From the NCBI RefSeq assembly GCF_034313845.1, contig NZ_JAVIWN010000003.1: a stretch of DNA of 64,000 bases; one strand, given 5' to 3'. Source of the stretch: Actimicrobium sp034313845. GTDB lineage: Bacteria > Pseudomonadota > Gammaproteobacteria > Burkholderiales > Burkholderiaceae_D. Position 1 is the stretch's first letter. Each line of letters begins with the position of its first letter. Positions 46,087 through 55,010 of the stretch are shown here, piece after piece. A program made the position numbers and the translations under genes. The notes below the pieces were generated by a model that did no database searches, was not told the origin of the DNA, and saw only the letters and a list, made by a program, of their open reading frames with translations.

Positions 46087-47811
46087 TTACTCATTGGTAC
46101 TGACAAGGATTTCCTCGAGGCTGGTCAAGCCCTGCCTGACCTTCACGAGGCCTGACTGGCGCAGTGTGCGCACGCCGTCAAGCTTGGCTTGCGCTTCGAT
46201 TTCAAGGGCGGTGCCATGACTCAGGATGATCCGCTCTATGTCTTCGGTGATCGGCATGATCTGGTAGATGCCGAGTCGTCCTTTGTAACCGCTGCCACTG
46301 CAGCGCTCGCAACCGACGGCCTTGTTGGGTGTCCACTTGCCATCGATATCCTCCGCACTGAAGCCGGCTTCGAGCAGGACTTCATTGGGGATATCGGCCG
46401 CGATCTTGCAGGTGCAGAGCCGGCGCACCAGCCGCTGCGCGGTGATCAGGATCACTGATGAGGCAATATTGAAGGGCGCGACGCCCATGTTCATTAGCCG
46501 TGTCAGCGTCGAGGGTGCATCGTTGGTATGCAGGGTCGAAAAGACCATGTGGCCGGTTTGCGCCGCCTTGATCGCGATATCGGCGGTTTCGAGATCACGG
46601 ATTTCGCCGACCATGATGATGTCCGGATCCTGGCGCAGGAAGGCTTTCAGTGCGACGGGGAAGGTCAGGCCCGCCCGGTCGTTGATGTTGACCTGGTTGA
46701 CGCCGGGCAGGTTGATTTCTGCCGGGTCTTCGGCCGTGGCGATGTTGATGCCGGGCTGGTTCAGGATGTTCAGGCAGGTGTACAGCGAGACCGTCTTGCC
46801 CGAACCGGTCGGGCCAGTGACCAGCACCATGCCATACGGCCGCTGGATTGCGTTCATCAGCGTTTCTTTTTGGTCGGGATCGTAGCCGAGTGCCTCAATG
46901 CCCATTTGCGCTTGCGAACCGTCGAGAATACGCATGACGATTTTTTCACCAAACAGGGTCGGCAGGGTGCTGACACGAAAGTCGATCGAACGTGTCTTGC
47001 TCAAGACGAGCTTCATGCGGCCGTCTTGCGGTACCCGCTTCTCGGAAATATCGAGCTTGGAAATGACCTTGATGCGCGAGGCGAGTTTTTCCTTGACGGC
47101 CAACGGTGGCTGGGCGATTTCGCGCAGCACGCCGTCGACGCGAAAACGGATCCGGTAGAACTTTTCAAAGGGTTCGAAGTGCAAGTCGGATGCGCCCATG
47201 TTGATGGCGTCGAGCAGCATTTTTTGCAGGAACTTGACGATCGGCGCGTCATCGATGTCGGTCAAGCCGGGATCGTTCTGACTGACCGTTTCTTCGATGG
47301 CGAAGTCGATGTCGAGGCCGTCACCACTGATGTCATTGAGATAGGTTTCTGCGCTCTTGCCGAACAGCTCGATGAGCTGGAGCAGACCCGTGTGTTCGAC
47401 GATAACGGGTTCGACCGTCAGTTCGGTCTGGAATTTGATCTGGTCGAGGACTGCCGTATTGGTAGGATCCGAGATCGCGATCGAAATCTTGTTGCCGCGC
47501 TTGGCAAGCGCAATGACGCGCTGGCTTTGCATGAGCTTGTTATCGATGACGCCTTCCGGCCGCAGTGCCATATTAAACAGCGAGAAGTCGAGTAACGGAT
47601 AGCCGAACGTCTCGGAACAAAAATTGGCCAGCGACCGTGCATCGATGATGCCCGACGAGATCAATGCGTCGATGAACTGGGTCTTGTCGGTACTGGCTTG
47701 TTTGCTGAGGGTCTCGGCTTGCACTGCCGACAGGCGACCGGCCTGGAGTAATGCGCGCGCCAGCCCCGACATGGATGTGTTGGAAATCGGGTTGGGCAAC
47801 ACTGCAGCCAT
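46087..47811 (-). CDS. pilB: Type IV pilus extension ATPase PilB
   Basis: Hexameric ATPase that powers pilus extension. A protein of 574 residues: an N-terminal GspE/MshEN domain, Walker A GPTGSGKTVSLYT (about 331), an Asp box, Walker B DPDIIMVGEIRDLETADIA split over about 395-413, a His box, and the tetracysteine zinc site CTC...CERC near 467-513. It leads the pilB-pilC-pilD-coaE-zapD-yacG block. The 155-bp gap to the CorC-type gene shows no other gene. Confidence 0.97.
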   Translation of the reverse strand: MAAVLPNPISNTSMSGLARALLQAGRLSAVQAETLSKQASTDKTQFIDALISSGIIDARSLANFCSETFGYPLLDFSLFNMALRPEGVIDNKLMQSQRVIALAKRGNKISIAISDPTNTAVLDQIKFQTELTVEPVIVEHTGLLQLIELFGKSAETYLNDISGDGLDIDFAIEETVSQNDPGLTDIDDAPIVKFLQKMLLDAINMGASDLHFEPFEKFYRIRFRVDGVLREIAQPPLAVKEKLASRIKVISKLDISEKRVPQDGRMKLVLSKTRSIDFRVSTLPTLFGEKIVMRILDGSQAQMGIEALGYDPDQKETLMNAIQRPYGMVLVTGPTGSGKTVSLYTCLNILNQPGINIATAEDPAEINLPGVNQVNINDRAGLTFPVALKAFLRQDPDIIMVGEIRDLETADIAIKAAQTGHMVFSTLHTNDAPSTLTRLMNMGVAPFNIASSVILITAQRLVRRLCTCKIAADIPNEVLLEAGFSAEDIDGKWTPNKAVGCERCSGSGYKGRLGIYQIMPITEDIERIILSHGTALEIEAQAKLDGVRTLRQSGLVKVRQGLTSLEEILVSTNE

Positions 47812-47965
47812 AAATTTATCAATTCAATGTTGGATCGGAATCCGGTGTGGTGTGTCTGTTCTACTGGTATTACTGATACTGAACTTCGATGATGCCTACA
47901 GGCACTCTCAATGTAAAGGTATTGCCAGCGTTGACTAGTTTTGGTCGTGGGTGTGTCGCGACAAA

Positions 47966-49267
47966 TTATCCGAATCGGGTCGGGTTACCGGAAGCTGTTG
48001 CGGGTCGCTGCAATTTGACGACCTTGATCGACTGGTTTTTCACCTGGACGATTTCGATCACGCAGTCATTGAGTTTCAGGCACACGCTGGCCTCGGGAAT
48101 ATCCTGCAGGTACTCCAGCAGCAATCCGTTGATTGTTTTCGGACCATCGAGTGCGAACCGCAAGTCCAGCTGCTTGTTAATGTCGCGCAGCGTAGTGGAT
48201 CCTTCGAGCAGACAGGTGCCGTGTTCGTCCCAGCTGACATTGTCGGCGCGTGCCGCTGCCGGCGTTGACGTCGTGAATTCACCGATCATTTCTTCGATGA
48301 TGTCTTCCAGCGTGACCAGGCCCTGCACTTCGCCGTATTCGTCGACGATGATGGCAAGCCGTTCATGGTTCTCCTGAAAGTACTGCAGTTGCATCAGCAC
48401 GTCGGTATCTTCCGGGATGAAGTACGGTGGCGTCAGCAGCGCGCGGAAATGATCGATGGTCAGTTCTTCGTCTTCATTGAGCAAGCCAATGGCCTTGCGT
48501 ACATGGAGGATGCCGATGATCCGGTTGATCTCGCCGTCGTGGACGGGCAGTTTGTTGTGATAGCAGGTCGTGAGTTGACGCTTGATCTCGTCGATGCTCT
48601 GTGCCAGGTTCAGTGACTCGATCTGGGCCCGCGGTGTCATCACGTCCTCGACTGACATATGTTCGAGGTCGAACAGGTTGAGCAGAATGCTCTGGTGTTT
48701 TTTTGGAATGAAATTACCACCTTCGAGCACCATCGAGCGCAGCTCCTCCGGGGACAGTTTGTGGTCGCGCTTGGTCTCCTTGCGGATGCGCAGCGCGCGT
48801 AGCAGAGCCGTGACGAACAGGTTGACGAACCAGATCACCGGCTTGCTGACCGCCATCAGTGGCTTGAGTACAAGTGCTGCCGGTAGCGCAATGCGTTCCG
48901 GGAAGGTGGCACCAATGATCTTGGGGGCGATTTCCGCAAACACGATCAGCAGGAAGGCGACCGCACCGGTGGTGATGGCAAGGACGGCTTCTTCGTGGCC
49001 AAAAGTGGCAATGGCGATGGTGGTGACTAGCGCGGTTGCCAGCGCATTGATCAGCGTATTGGCGATCAGCACCAGTGACAGAACCTGATCGGTGCGATCA
49101 AGCAGCCACAGCGTCGTCATGGCCGCATGGCTGCCGCGCTTGGCCAGATGACGCAGGCGATGACGATTGGCCGACATCAGCGCTGTTTCGGCCATTGCAA
49201 AAAAAGCAGACAGTATGATCAGGCAGACGAGCGTTAGTAGTAGCGCCCAGAATGGAACGGTATCCAA
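47966..49267 (-). CDS. HlyC/CorC-family CNNM/CBS membrane protein
   Basis: A 433-residue protein: a DUF21/CNNM membrane domain (about 1-190, four helices, SAFFAMAETALMSANRHRL), two CBS domains (about 210-335, VMTPRAQIESL, IVDEYGEVQGLVTLEDIIEEMIG split at 310-333), and a C-terminal CorC/HlyC transporter-associated domain (about 350-430). Relatives are linked to magnesium or cobalt export. The start appears to be TTG, since the family N-terminus (MDTVPFW) begins there and no ATG fits. Confidence 0.9.
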   Translation of the reverse strand: MDTVPFWALLLTLVCLIILSAFFAMAETALMSANRHRLRHLAKRGSHAAMTTLWLLDRTDQVLSLVLIANTLINALATALVTTIAIATFGHEEAVLAITTGAVAFLLIVFAEIAPKIIGATFPERIALPAALVLKPLMAVSKPVIWFVNLFVTALLRALRIRKETKRDHKLSPEELRSMVLEGGNFIPKKHQSILLNLFDLEHMSVEDVMTPRAQIESLNLAQSIDEIKRQLTTCYHNKLPVHDGEINRIIGILHVRKAIGLLNEDEELTIDHFRALLTPPYFIPEDTDVLMQLQYFQENHERLAIIVDEYGEVQGLVTLEDIIEEMIGEFTTSTPAAARADNVSWDEHGTCLLEGSTTLRDINKQLDLRFALDGPKTINGLLLEYLQDIPEASVCLKLNDCVIEIVQVKNQSIKVVKLQRPATASGNPTRFG

Positions 49268-49383
49268 AGAGTCATCGCAAAGAAATGAACAGCATGAAGA
49301 ACATGGCCGCAGTGATGTTGGTACGCATCACCAGGTCATGGCCAGTAAGGTAGAGCACTGCGTGCGCTTGGAACTGACTTGGA

Positions 49384-50373
49384 TCAATGATTGCGGTCGA
49401 CGGCGAACGTGCACAAGTCTAGCAGCGAAGTTTTGTACTGGCTATCAGGTAATCCGGCAATCGACTCGCTGGCGCGGGCGGCTGCTTTTTCGGCTTCGTT
49501 GCGCGTGTAGTCGAGTGCACCTGAACTGCTGATCGCCGCCAGGATGACGTCAAAATGCTGTTCGTCGCCTTGTTCGATGCAGCTCCGGACCAGCGCGCGC
49601 TCTTCGGTACTGCCGTTGTGCATCAGATGAATCAGTGGCAGTGTCGGCTTGCCCTCGCGCAGGTCATCGCCGACATTCTTGCCAATATCAGCGGCGTTGC
49701 CGGAATAGTCGAGCACGTCGTCGATGAGCTGGAACGCGGTGCCGAGCGACCGCCCGTACTCAGCGGCTGCTTCCACATCCTGTTCCGACGCACCGGCAAT
49801 GAGTGCGCCCAGCTGGGCGGCGGCTTCGAACAGTTTGGCTGTCTTCGACCGGATCACTTGCAGATAGCGCGCTTCGGTGACGTCGGGGTCATGCATGTTC
49901 AGCAGTTGCAGTACCTCGCCTTCGGCGATTACATTGGTGGCGTCCGACAGGATGCGCATGACCCGCATGTCGTCGACGGAGACCATCATCTGGAAAGCTC
50001 GTGAATAAACGAAGTCGCCGACCAGCACTGATGCGGCATTGCCGAACAGGGCATTGGCGGTCTGACGCCCGCGTCGCAATGACGATTCATCGACCACGTC
50101 GTCGTGCAACAAGGTCGCGGTATGGATGAATTCGACGACTGCCGCAAGATCATGGTGGCTGGTGCCTTGATAGCCAAAGGCGCGTGCCATCATCAATACC
50201 AGGGCGGGCCGAATGCGTTTTCCGCCGGCGCTGATGATGTATTCTGCTATCTGGTTGACCAGCGCGACCTCGGAGTGCAGTTGTCGGCGAATGACCAGAT
50301 TGACGGCGTCCATATCGCTGGCAATGGCTTGCGTGGCGTGAGGACGTGTTGCGGAAGCTTGAGCAGCGAACAA
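49384..50373 (-). CDS. ispB: Octaprenyl diphosphate synthase IspB
   Basis: Trans-prenyltransferase making the C40 (or similar) side chain of ubiquinone. A protein of 329 residues. The first aspartate-rich motif is D91-D-V-V-D95 with LHDDVVDES, and the second is IDDVLDYSG near 218. Start TTG 50373 sits behind a CAGG; an ATG at codon 21 is an alternative. It is divergent from rplU, the usual arrangement. The 116-bp gap to the CorC-type gene holds nothing recognisable. Confidence 0.94.
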   Translation of the reverse strand: MFAAQASATRPHATQAIASDMDAVNLVIRRQLHSEVALVNQIAEYIISAGGKRIRPALVLMMARAFGYQGTSHHDLAAVVEFIHTATLLHDDVVDESSLRRGRQTANALFGNAASVLVGDFVYSRAFQMMVSVDDMRVMRILSDATNVIAEGEVLQLLNMHDPDVTEARYLQVIRSKTAKLFEAAAQLGALIAGASEQDVEAAAEYGRSLGTAFQLIDDVLDYSGNAADIGKNVGDDLREGKPTLPLIHLMHNGSTEERALVRSCIEQGDEQHFDVILAAISSSGALDYTRNEAEKAAARASESIAGLPDSQYKTSLLDLCTFAVDRNH

Positions 50374-50477
50374 GTTAGGCCTGATAAGTATCGGAAATTG
50401 CAGCGATTATACGATGACATGGGATTGGCACAGTGCTGGCGGCAGGAGTGTCGGCGCAAAGCATTCCTGATCAAATT

Positions 50478-50506
50478 TTGACCCGGTCGGAAACATCATG
50501 TATGAT
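50478..50506 (+). promoter_or_regulatory. rplU-rpmA promoter
   Basis: TTGACC (50478-50483), 17 bp spacer, TATGAT (50501-50506). This predicts a start near 50513 and an 85-nt leader before rplU. Confidence 0.8.
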
Positions 50507-50597
50507 TTGCGGTTTTCCCGAATCCGCGTGTAGCATTTTGCGTTTCGTGCAGCGAGTTCAACGAGAAAAAGTCCCTTAATAATTGATGAGGTTTCAT

Positions 50598-50909
50598 ATG
50601 TACGCGGTCATAAAAACCGGTGGCAAGCAATACAAAGTTGTCGCTGGTGAAAAATTTAAAGTAGAACAGATACCGGCAGACATAGGTTCCGAAATCACCA
50701 TTGATCAAGTGCTCGCAGTGGGCTCTGGCGAAACCATTAAATTTGGTGCGCCCTTGGTTGAAGGTGCTACGGTCCTGGTGACGGTTTTGTCGCACGGTCG
50801 ACACGACAAGGTAAAGATTTTCAAGATGCGCCGTCGTAAGCATTACCAGAAGCACCAAGGCCATCGTCAGAACTATACCGAGTTGCAAATCGTCTCGATC
50901 AACGGCTGA
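50598..50909 (+). CDS. rplU: 50S ribosomal protein L21
   Basis: A 103-residue large-subunit protein, the standard L21 length. Starts MYAVIKTGGKQYKV. The KIFKMRRRKHYQKHQGHRQ region near 75-93 binds 23S rRNA. In-frame starts at 50583 and 50586 are not used by the family. A GATGAGG purine stretch lies 5' of the ATG. Operon with rpmA, 43 bases on. Confidence 0.98.
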   Translation: MYAVIKTGGKQYKVVAGEKFKVEQIPADIGSEITIDQVLAVGSGETIKFGAPLVEGATVLVTVLSHGRHDKVKIFKMRRRKHYQKHQGHRQNYTELQIVSING

Positions 50910-50952
50910 TTCAGCCACGTTGATCAGATAACCAGAATCCAAGGAGTTTGAA

Positions 50953-51210
50953 ATGGCACATAAAAAAGGCGGCGGCACTACGCGCAATGGTCGTGATTCG
51001 GAATCAAAGCGCTTAGGCGTCAAGGTTTACGGCGGCCAGGCTATCAATGCAGGCGGCATCATCATTCGCCAGCGTGGTACCAAGACCCATCCTGGTGAGA
51101 ACGTTGGTATGGGCAAGGATCACACCTTGTTCGCACTGATACCAGGCAAAGTTCAATTTGTGGTCAAGGGTGCTACCCAGCGTCAGTTCGTAACTGTCGT
51201 TCCTGCTTAA
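50953..51210 (+). CDS. rpmA: 50S ribosomal protein L27
   Basis: An 85-residue protein beginning MAHKKGGGTTRNGRDSE, whose flexible N-terminus reaches toward the peptidyl transferase centre. There is no Firmicutes-type cleaved N-terminal extension. AAGGAG lies seven bases before the ATG. An intrinsic terminator follows, separating it from obgE. Confidence 0.98.
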   Translation: MAHKKGGGTTRNGRDSESKRLGVKVYGGQAINAGGIIIRQRGTKTHPGENVGMGKDHTLFALIPGKVQFVVKGATQRQFVTVVPA

Positions 51211-51261
51211 TTTTCAAGCAGCAGCATCCAGCATCAAGCAAGGCGCAAGCCTTCAATCAAG

Positions 51262-51288
51262 AGGCTCTGCCAGCGGTAGAGCCTTTTT
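51262..51288 (+). terminator. Intrinsic terminator after rpmA
   Basis: AGGCTCT (51262-51268) pairs with AGAGCCT (51278-51284); the loop can extend the stem. A T-run follows. Confidence 0.8.
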
Positions 51289-51306
51289 AGTTTATGGCGG
51301 GACATC

Positions 51307-52413
51307 ATGAAGTTTATCGACGAAGCAAAAATCGAAGTCATTGCTGGTGACGGCGGCAACGGCGTCGCCTCCTTTTGTCGGGAAAAGTTCAGGCCGTTTG
51401 GCGGCCCAGACGGTGGTGACGGCGGCAAGGGCGGCACCATATGGGCTGTCGCGGATCGCAACATCAATACGCTGGTCGACTACCGGTTTTCCAAAATGCA
51501 CAAGGCGCGCAACGGCGAAAATGGCCGCGGTGCGGATTGTTACGGCAAGGGCGCGGATGATATTTTCCTGCGCATGCCTGTTGGTACCCTGATCATCGAT
51601 CATGTTAATGGCGAAGTCATCGCCGACATGACCGAGCACGGCCAGCAAGCCATGCTTGCCAAAGGCGGCGAAGGCGGCTGGGGCAACATCCATTTCAAGA
51701 CATCGACCAACCGTGCGCCACGTCAAAAGGGCGATGGCAAGGAAGGCGAGCGACGCGAACTGCGGCTCGAACTGAAAGTGCTGGCTGATGTGGGCCTGCT
51801 CGGCATGCCGAACGCCGGCAAGTCGACATTCATCTCGGCGGTATCGAACGCCCGTCCGAAAATTGCTGACTACCCGTTCACGACACTGCATCCGAATCTC
51901 GGCGTGGTGCGCGTCAGCCACGAAAAGAGTTTCGTGATTGCCGACATTCCGGGTCTGATCGAAGGTGCGGCAGAAGGTGCCGGTCTGGGCATTCAGTTTC
52001 TGCGTCATTTGCAGCGCACGCGCGTGCTGCTGCACATCGTCGACCTGGCACCATTTGACTCGGTTGATCCGGTCAAGGAAGCCAAGGCGATCGTCAAGGA
52101 ACTCCAGAAGTACGACGAATCCCTGTTCGACAAGCCACGCTGGCTGGTGTTGAACAAGCTCGATGTCGTGCCGGAAGACGAGCGCAAGAAGCGCGTCAAG
52201 GACTTCGTCAAGCGCTTTGGCTGGAAGGGTCCGACCTTCGAAATTTCGGCATTGAACCACGATGGTTGTCCGGAACTGGTCATTGCGATCTACAATTACC
52301 TGGCTGAACAGCGCGCACTCGAATATCGCGCTGAAGAAACCCAGATGTCCGAAGAGGCACGGCAGATCGTTTCGATCGACCCGGATGATCCACGCTTCAA
52401 GGTCATGGACTGA
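51307..52413 (+). CDS. obgE: GTPase ObgE/CgtA
   Basis: Essential ribosome-assembly GTPase. A protein of 368 residues: the glycine-rich Obg fold (about 1-158, GGDGGKGGTIWAVAD split), then the G domain with G1 GMPNAGKSTF (about 167), G3 DIPGLIEGA and G4 NKLD. The C-terminus is short and acidic. It begins 18 bases after the rpmA terminator hairpin, so it needs read-through or a promoter overlapping rpmA. Confidence 0.97.
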   Translation: MKFIDEAKIEVIAGDGGNGVASFCREKFRPFGGPDGGDGGKGGTIWAVADRNINTLVDYRFSKMHKARNGENGRGADCYGKGADDIFLRMPVGTLIIDHVNGEVIADMTEHGQQAMLAKGGEGGWGNIHFKTSTNRAPRQKGDGKEGERRELRLELKVLADVGLLGMPNAGKSTFISAVSNARPKIADYPFTTLHPNLGVVRVSHEKSFVIADIPGLIEGAAEGAGLGIQFLRHLQRTRVLLHIVDLAPFDSVDPVKEAKAIVKELQKYDESLFDKPRWLVLNKLDVVPEDERKKRVKDFVKRFGWKGPTFEISALNHDGCPELVIAIYNYLAEQRALEYRAEETQMSEEARQIVSIDPDDPRFKVMD

Positions 52414-52431
52414 GTTTCAGGACTCTCCCCG

Positions 52432-52457
52432 GCGCGAGTTGTTCTCGCGCTTTTTTT
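52432..52457 (+). terminator. Intrinsic terminator after obgE
   Basis: GCGCGAG (52432-52438) pairs with CTCGCGC (52444-52450) and is followed by seven T residues. Confidence 0.9.
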
Positions 52458-52506
52458 ACGCCTGCTGCAGCAAGCAACTCGCAGGTGATTTTTTGAGCGA
52501 TGACCG

Positions 52507-53643
52507 ATGACAGCAACAACACAACCGCAATCGCTGGTCCGTCAAGCCAAACGGCTGATTATCAAGGTCGGGTCGTCGCTGGTAACCAACGATGGCAAGG
52601 GCCTCGATCATGCTGCCATCGCGAATTGGGCAGCACAAATTGCGCAATTGCGTGCGCTTGGCAAGGAAGTGGTGCTGGTGAGTTCTGGTGCCATTGCCGA
52701 GGGCATGCAGCGCTTGCATTTCGACAAGCGACCAACCGGTATTCATGAATTGCAAGCCTGTGCGGCTGTCGGTCAGATGGGTCTCGCGCAAGTCTATGAA
52801 ACCAGTTTTCGCGCACATGGCCTCGGTACGGCACAAGTTCTGCTCACGCATGCCGACCTGGCCGATCGTGAGCGCTACCTCAATGCCCGGTCGACGCTGT
52901 TTACGTTATTGCGTTTCGGTGTGGTCCCGGTCATCAACGAAAACGATACCGTGGTCACCGATGAGATCAAGGTCGGCGACAACGACACACTCGGTGCGCT
53001 GGTGGCGAATCTGATCGAAGGCGATGTCCTGATTATTCTGACCGACCAGCGCGGCCTGTACACGGCCGATCCGCGCAAGGACCCGCTGGCCAGTTTCGTC
53101 GAATACGGCAAGGCGGGTGATAGCGCGCTCGAAGCGATGGCCGGTGGGGCCGGCAGTAATATCGGCAGCGGCGGCATGCTGACCAAGATATTGGCGGCAC
53201 GACGTGCAGCGACCTCGGGAGCACATACCGTCATTGCGTCCGGACGCGAGGACAACGTGCTGGTGCGATTGGCTGCCGGCGAGTCGATCGGCACCCAGTT
53301 GCACGCACAAACGGCCCAACTGACCGCACGCAAACAGTGGATGGCAGATCATTTGCAAACTGCCGGCAAGGTAGTGCTCGATGACGGCGCGGTCCAGAAA
53401 TTGACTGGTGAAGGCAAGTCGTTGTTATCGATTGGTGTGGTGGCGGTCAGCGGCGAGTTTGGTCGCGGTGAAGTGATCACTTGCGTCGATCAGGCCGGCA
53501 AACCTGTCGCGCGCGGCCTGGCCAATTACACCAGTGCAGAAGCGCGCCGCATCATGCGGCGGCCCTCGTCGGAGATCCTGTCCATTCTCGGATTTGTCGA
53601 GCAGCCCGAGCTGATTCACCGCGATAACATGGTGCTGCTATAA
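52507..53643 (+). CDS. proB: Glutamate 5-kinase ProB
   Basis: First enzyme of proline synthesis: phosphorylates glutamate. A protein of 378 residues with an amino-acid kinase domain (IIKVGSSLVT near 18, VLVSSGAIAEG near 58, NENDTV, SGGMLTKILAA near 219) and a C-terminal PUA domain (about 285-365). The PUA domain binds regulatory ligands in some species. The obgE-proB adjacency is usual, but a terminator separates them. Confidence 0.96.
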   Translation: MTATTQPQSLVRQAKRLIIKVGSSLVTNDGKGLDHAAIANWAAQIAQLRALGKEVVLVSSGAIAEGMQRLHFDKRPTGIHELQACAAVGQMGLAQVYETSFRAHGLGTAQVLLTHADLADRERYLNARSTLFTLLRFGVVPVINENDTVVTDEIKVGDNDTLGALVANLIEGDVLIILTDQRGLYTADPRKDPLASFVEYGKAGDSALEAMAGGAGSNIGSGGMLTKILAARRAATSGAHTVIASGREDNVLVRLAAGESIGTQLHAQTAQLTARKQWMADHLQTAGKVVLDDGAVQKLTGEGKSLLSIGVVAVSGEFGRGEVITCVDQAGKPVARGLANYTSAEARRIMRRPSSEILSILGFVEQPELIHRDNMVLL

Positions 53644-53658
53644 GGTCTGGCGTCCCGG

Positions 53659-54210
53659 CTATTGCGAGAAATGCTTGATGATCGATTGGCCGGACTTCAT
53701 GCGCCGGACGATGTCGCTGGCTTTGCCGGCAACCGTGCTGCCGTCACAAAAATAATCCTGTGCCAGCGCGGCATGCCGCCGGTTGGCCAGGTTGCCGCCG
53801 ATTGGTTCCCACGCATCATTGCGCGAGCGTGACCAAGTGCCATCAGGCCGACCGAAGGCGTAGAGCTTTTTTTCCAGCGATGCGCAACGCAGTCCCTGGT
53901 AGCTGATGTTGAGCGCATCGCTGCTGCTGCGCGCCACCATGACATAACGGATCACCCCATCGGCACCGACGGTCAGTGTCTCGGGGGCGACCGAGAAGGT
54001 CTGGGTCGCCGTTGCACTGACATCGAACGGAATCAGCTTCGCCATGTCCGGCATTGACGGAAGATGGACGGCAATTTCTTGCCACGTCTTGCCGGTATCG
54101 TCAAATTCCTCATCGAAACTGGCTTGCGCGTGGGCACCTGCTTGGGCCAGCAGCAGCACGATCGCCGTAGCGATGGTCGCACTCTGATGCCGGAGAGGGG
54201 TCGTGTTCAT
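53659..54210 (-). CDS. CNP1-like family secreted protein
   Basis: A 183-residue protein with a signal peptide ending A-H-A-Q at about 29 and a mature domain resembling the CNP1-like family of Burkholderiales (DDTGKTWQE, YVMVARSSSDALNISYQGLRC split, FGRPDGTWSRSRNDAWEPI split). The function is unknown. The ATG at 54210 is chosen because the signal peptide begins there; an ATG at 54225 overlaps the rppH stop and is the alternative. Likely co-transcribed after rppH. Confidence 0.68.
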   Translation of the reverse strand: MNTTPLRHQSATIATAIVLLLAQAGAHAQASFDEEFDDTGKTWQEIAVHLPSMPDMAKLIPFDVSATATQTFSVAPETLTVGADGVIRYVMVARSSSDALNISYQGLRCASLEKKLYAFGRPDGTWSRSRNDAWEPIGGNLANRRHAALAQDYFCDGSTVAGKASDIVRRMKSGQSIIKHFSQ

Positions 54211-54217
54211 GTCGGCT

Positions 54218-54802
54218 TCATTCATGGTCGGGAGGTTCGGGCAGGCTGGGTAGCGACGGCAACGCATTGTCGTCGACCTCATCCATGCGCTGGTGACGGT
54301 GTGGTGGCCGTGCCTGCACGTCGATCAACGGACGTAACAGATAGCGCGATAGTTCCTGCAGCGCACGCTGATACACATCCCGCTTGAATTCGATGACGAC
54401 ATCGAGCGGCACCCAGTAATCATGCCATCGCCACGCATCGAATTCCGGATGGCTGGTCAGGCGCAAGTTAACATCGCAGTCGCGACCCACCATCCGCAGC
54501 AGGAACCAGATCTGCTTCTGGCCGCGATAGTGGCCGCGAATGTCGCGCTTGATAAAGCGGTCGGGCACCTCATAGCGTAGCCAGTCGCGCGTGCGACCGA
54601 CTATCTTGACGTGCTCGGCACGAAGCCCGACCTCTTCTTCGAGTTCGCGGAACATCGCCTGCTCTGGTGTTTCGCCGTATTTGATTCCGCCCTGGGGGAA
54701 CTGCCACGAGTGCTCTCGAACCCGTTTTCCCCACCACACCTCATTGTGGGTGTTGAGCAGAATGATGCCGACGTTCGGGCGAAAGCCTTCACGATCAAGC
54801 AT
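54218..54802 (-). CDS. rppH: RNA pyrophosphohydrolase RppH
   Basis: Removes pyrophosphate from mRNA 5' ends and so triggers RNase E decay. A protein of 194 residues with a full NUDIX box (G38, E44, R52-E53, E56-E57, G59) in WQFPQGGIKYGE and the RppH-type GQKQIWFLLR (about 93). The Pro-rich C-terminus is variable. It is divergent from proS; the 208-bp space between them should hold both promoters, with TATAAC near 54978 a candidate -10 for proS. Confidence 0.95.
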   Translation of the reverse strand: MLDREGFRPNVGIILLNTHNEVWWGKRVREHSWQFPQGGIKYGETPEQAMFRELEEEVGLRAEHVKIVGRTRDWLRYEVPDRFIKRDIRGHYRGQKQIWFLLRMVGRDCDVNLRLTSHPEFDAWRWHDYWVPLDVVIEFKRDVYQRALQELSRYLLRPLIDVQARPPHRHQRMDEVDDNALPSLPSLPEPPDHE

Positions 54803-55010
54803 TAGTGCACCTCGAAACTTTCTGCGGCCCGGTGCGCCGATCTCTGATTCGCCTCATCTGCGCTCAAGAAAAATTGTCTGCCACGGCGTTGCTGCGGCAG
54901 TCGATCAACTCAAATGCTGCCTAATGTGCGAAGAGTGGGCGCATAGGCCAACTAATCCTTTAAAATTGGAACCGATTATAACCCTCTCTTTTTAAAAAGA
55001 ATTCATCGTC

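Noticed and set aside
46528..47595. Forward frame opposite pilB
   Set aside because: Antisense shadow of pilB with no recognisable protein features.
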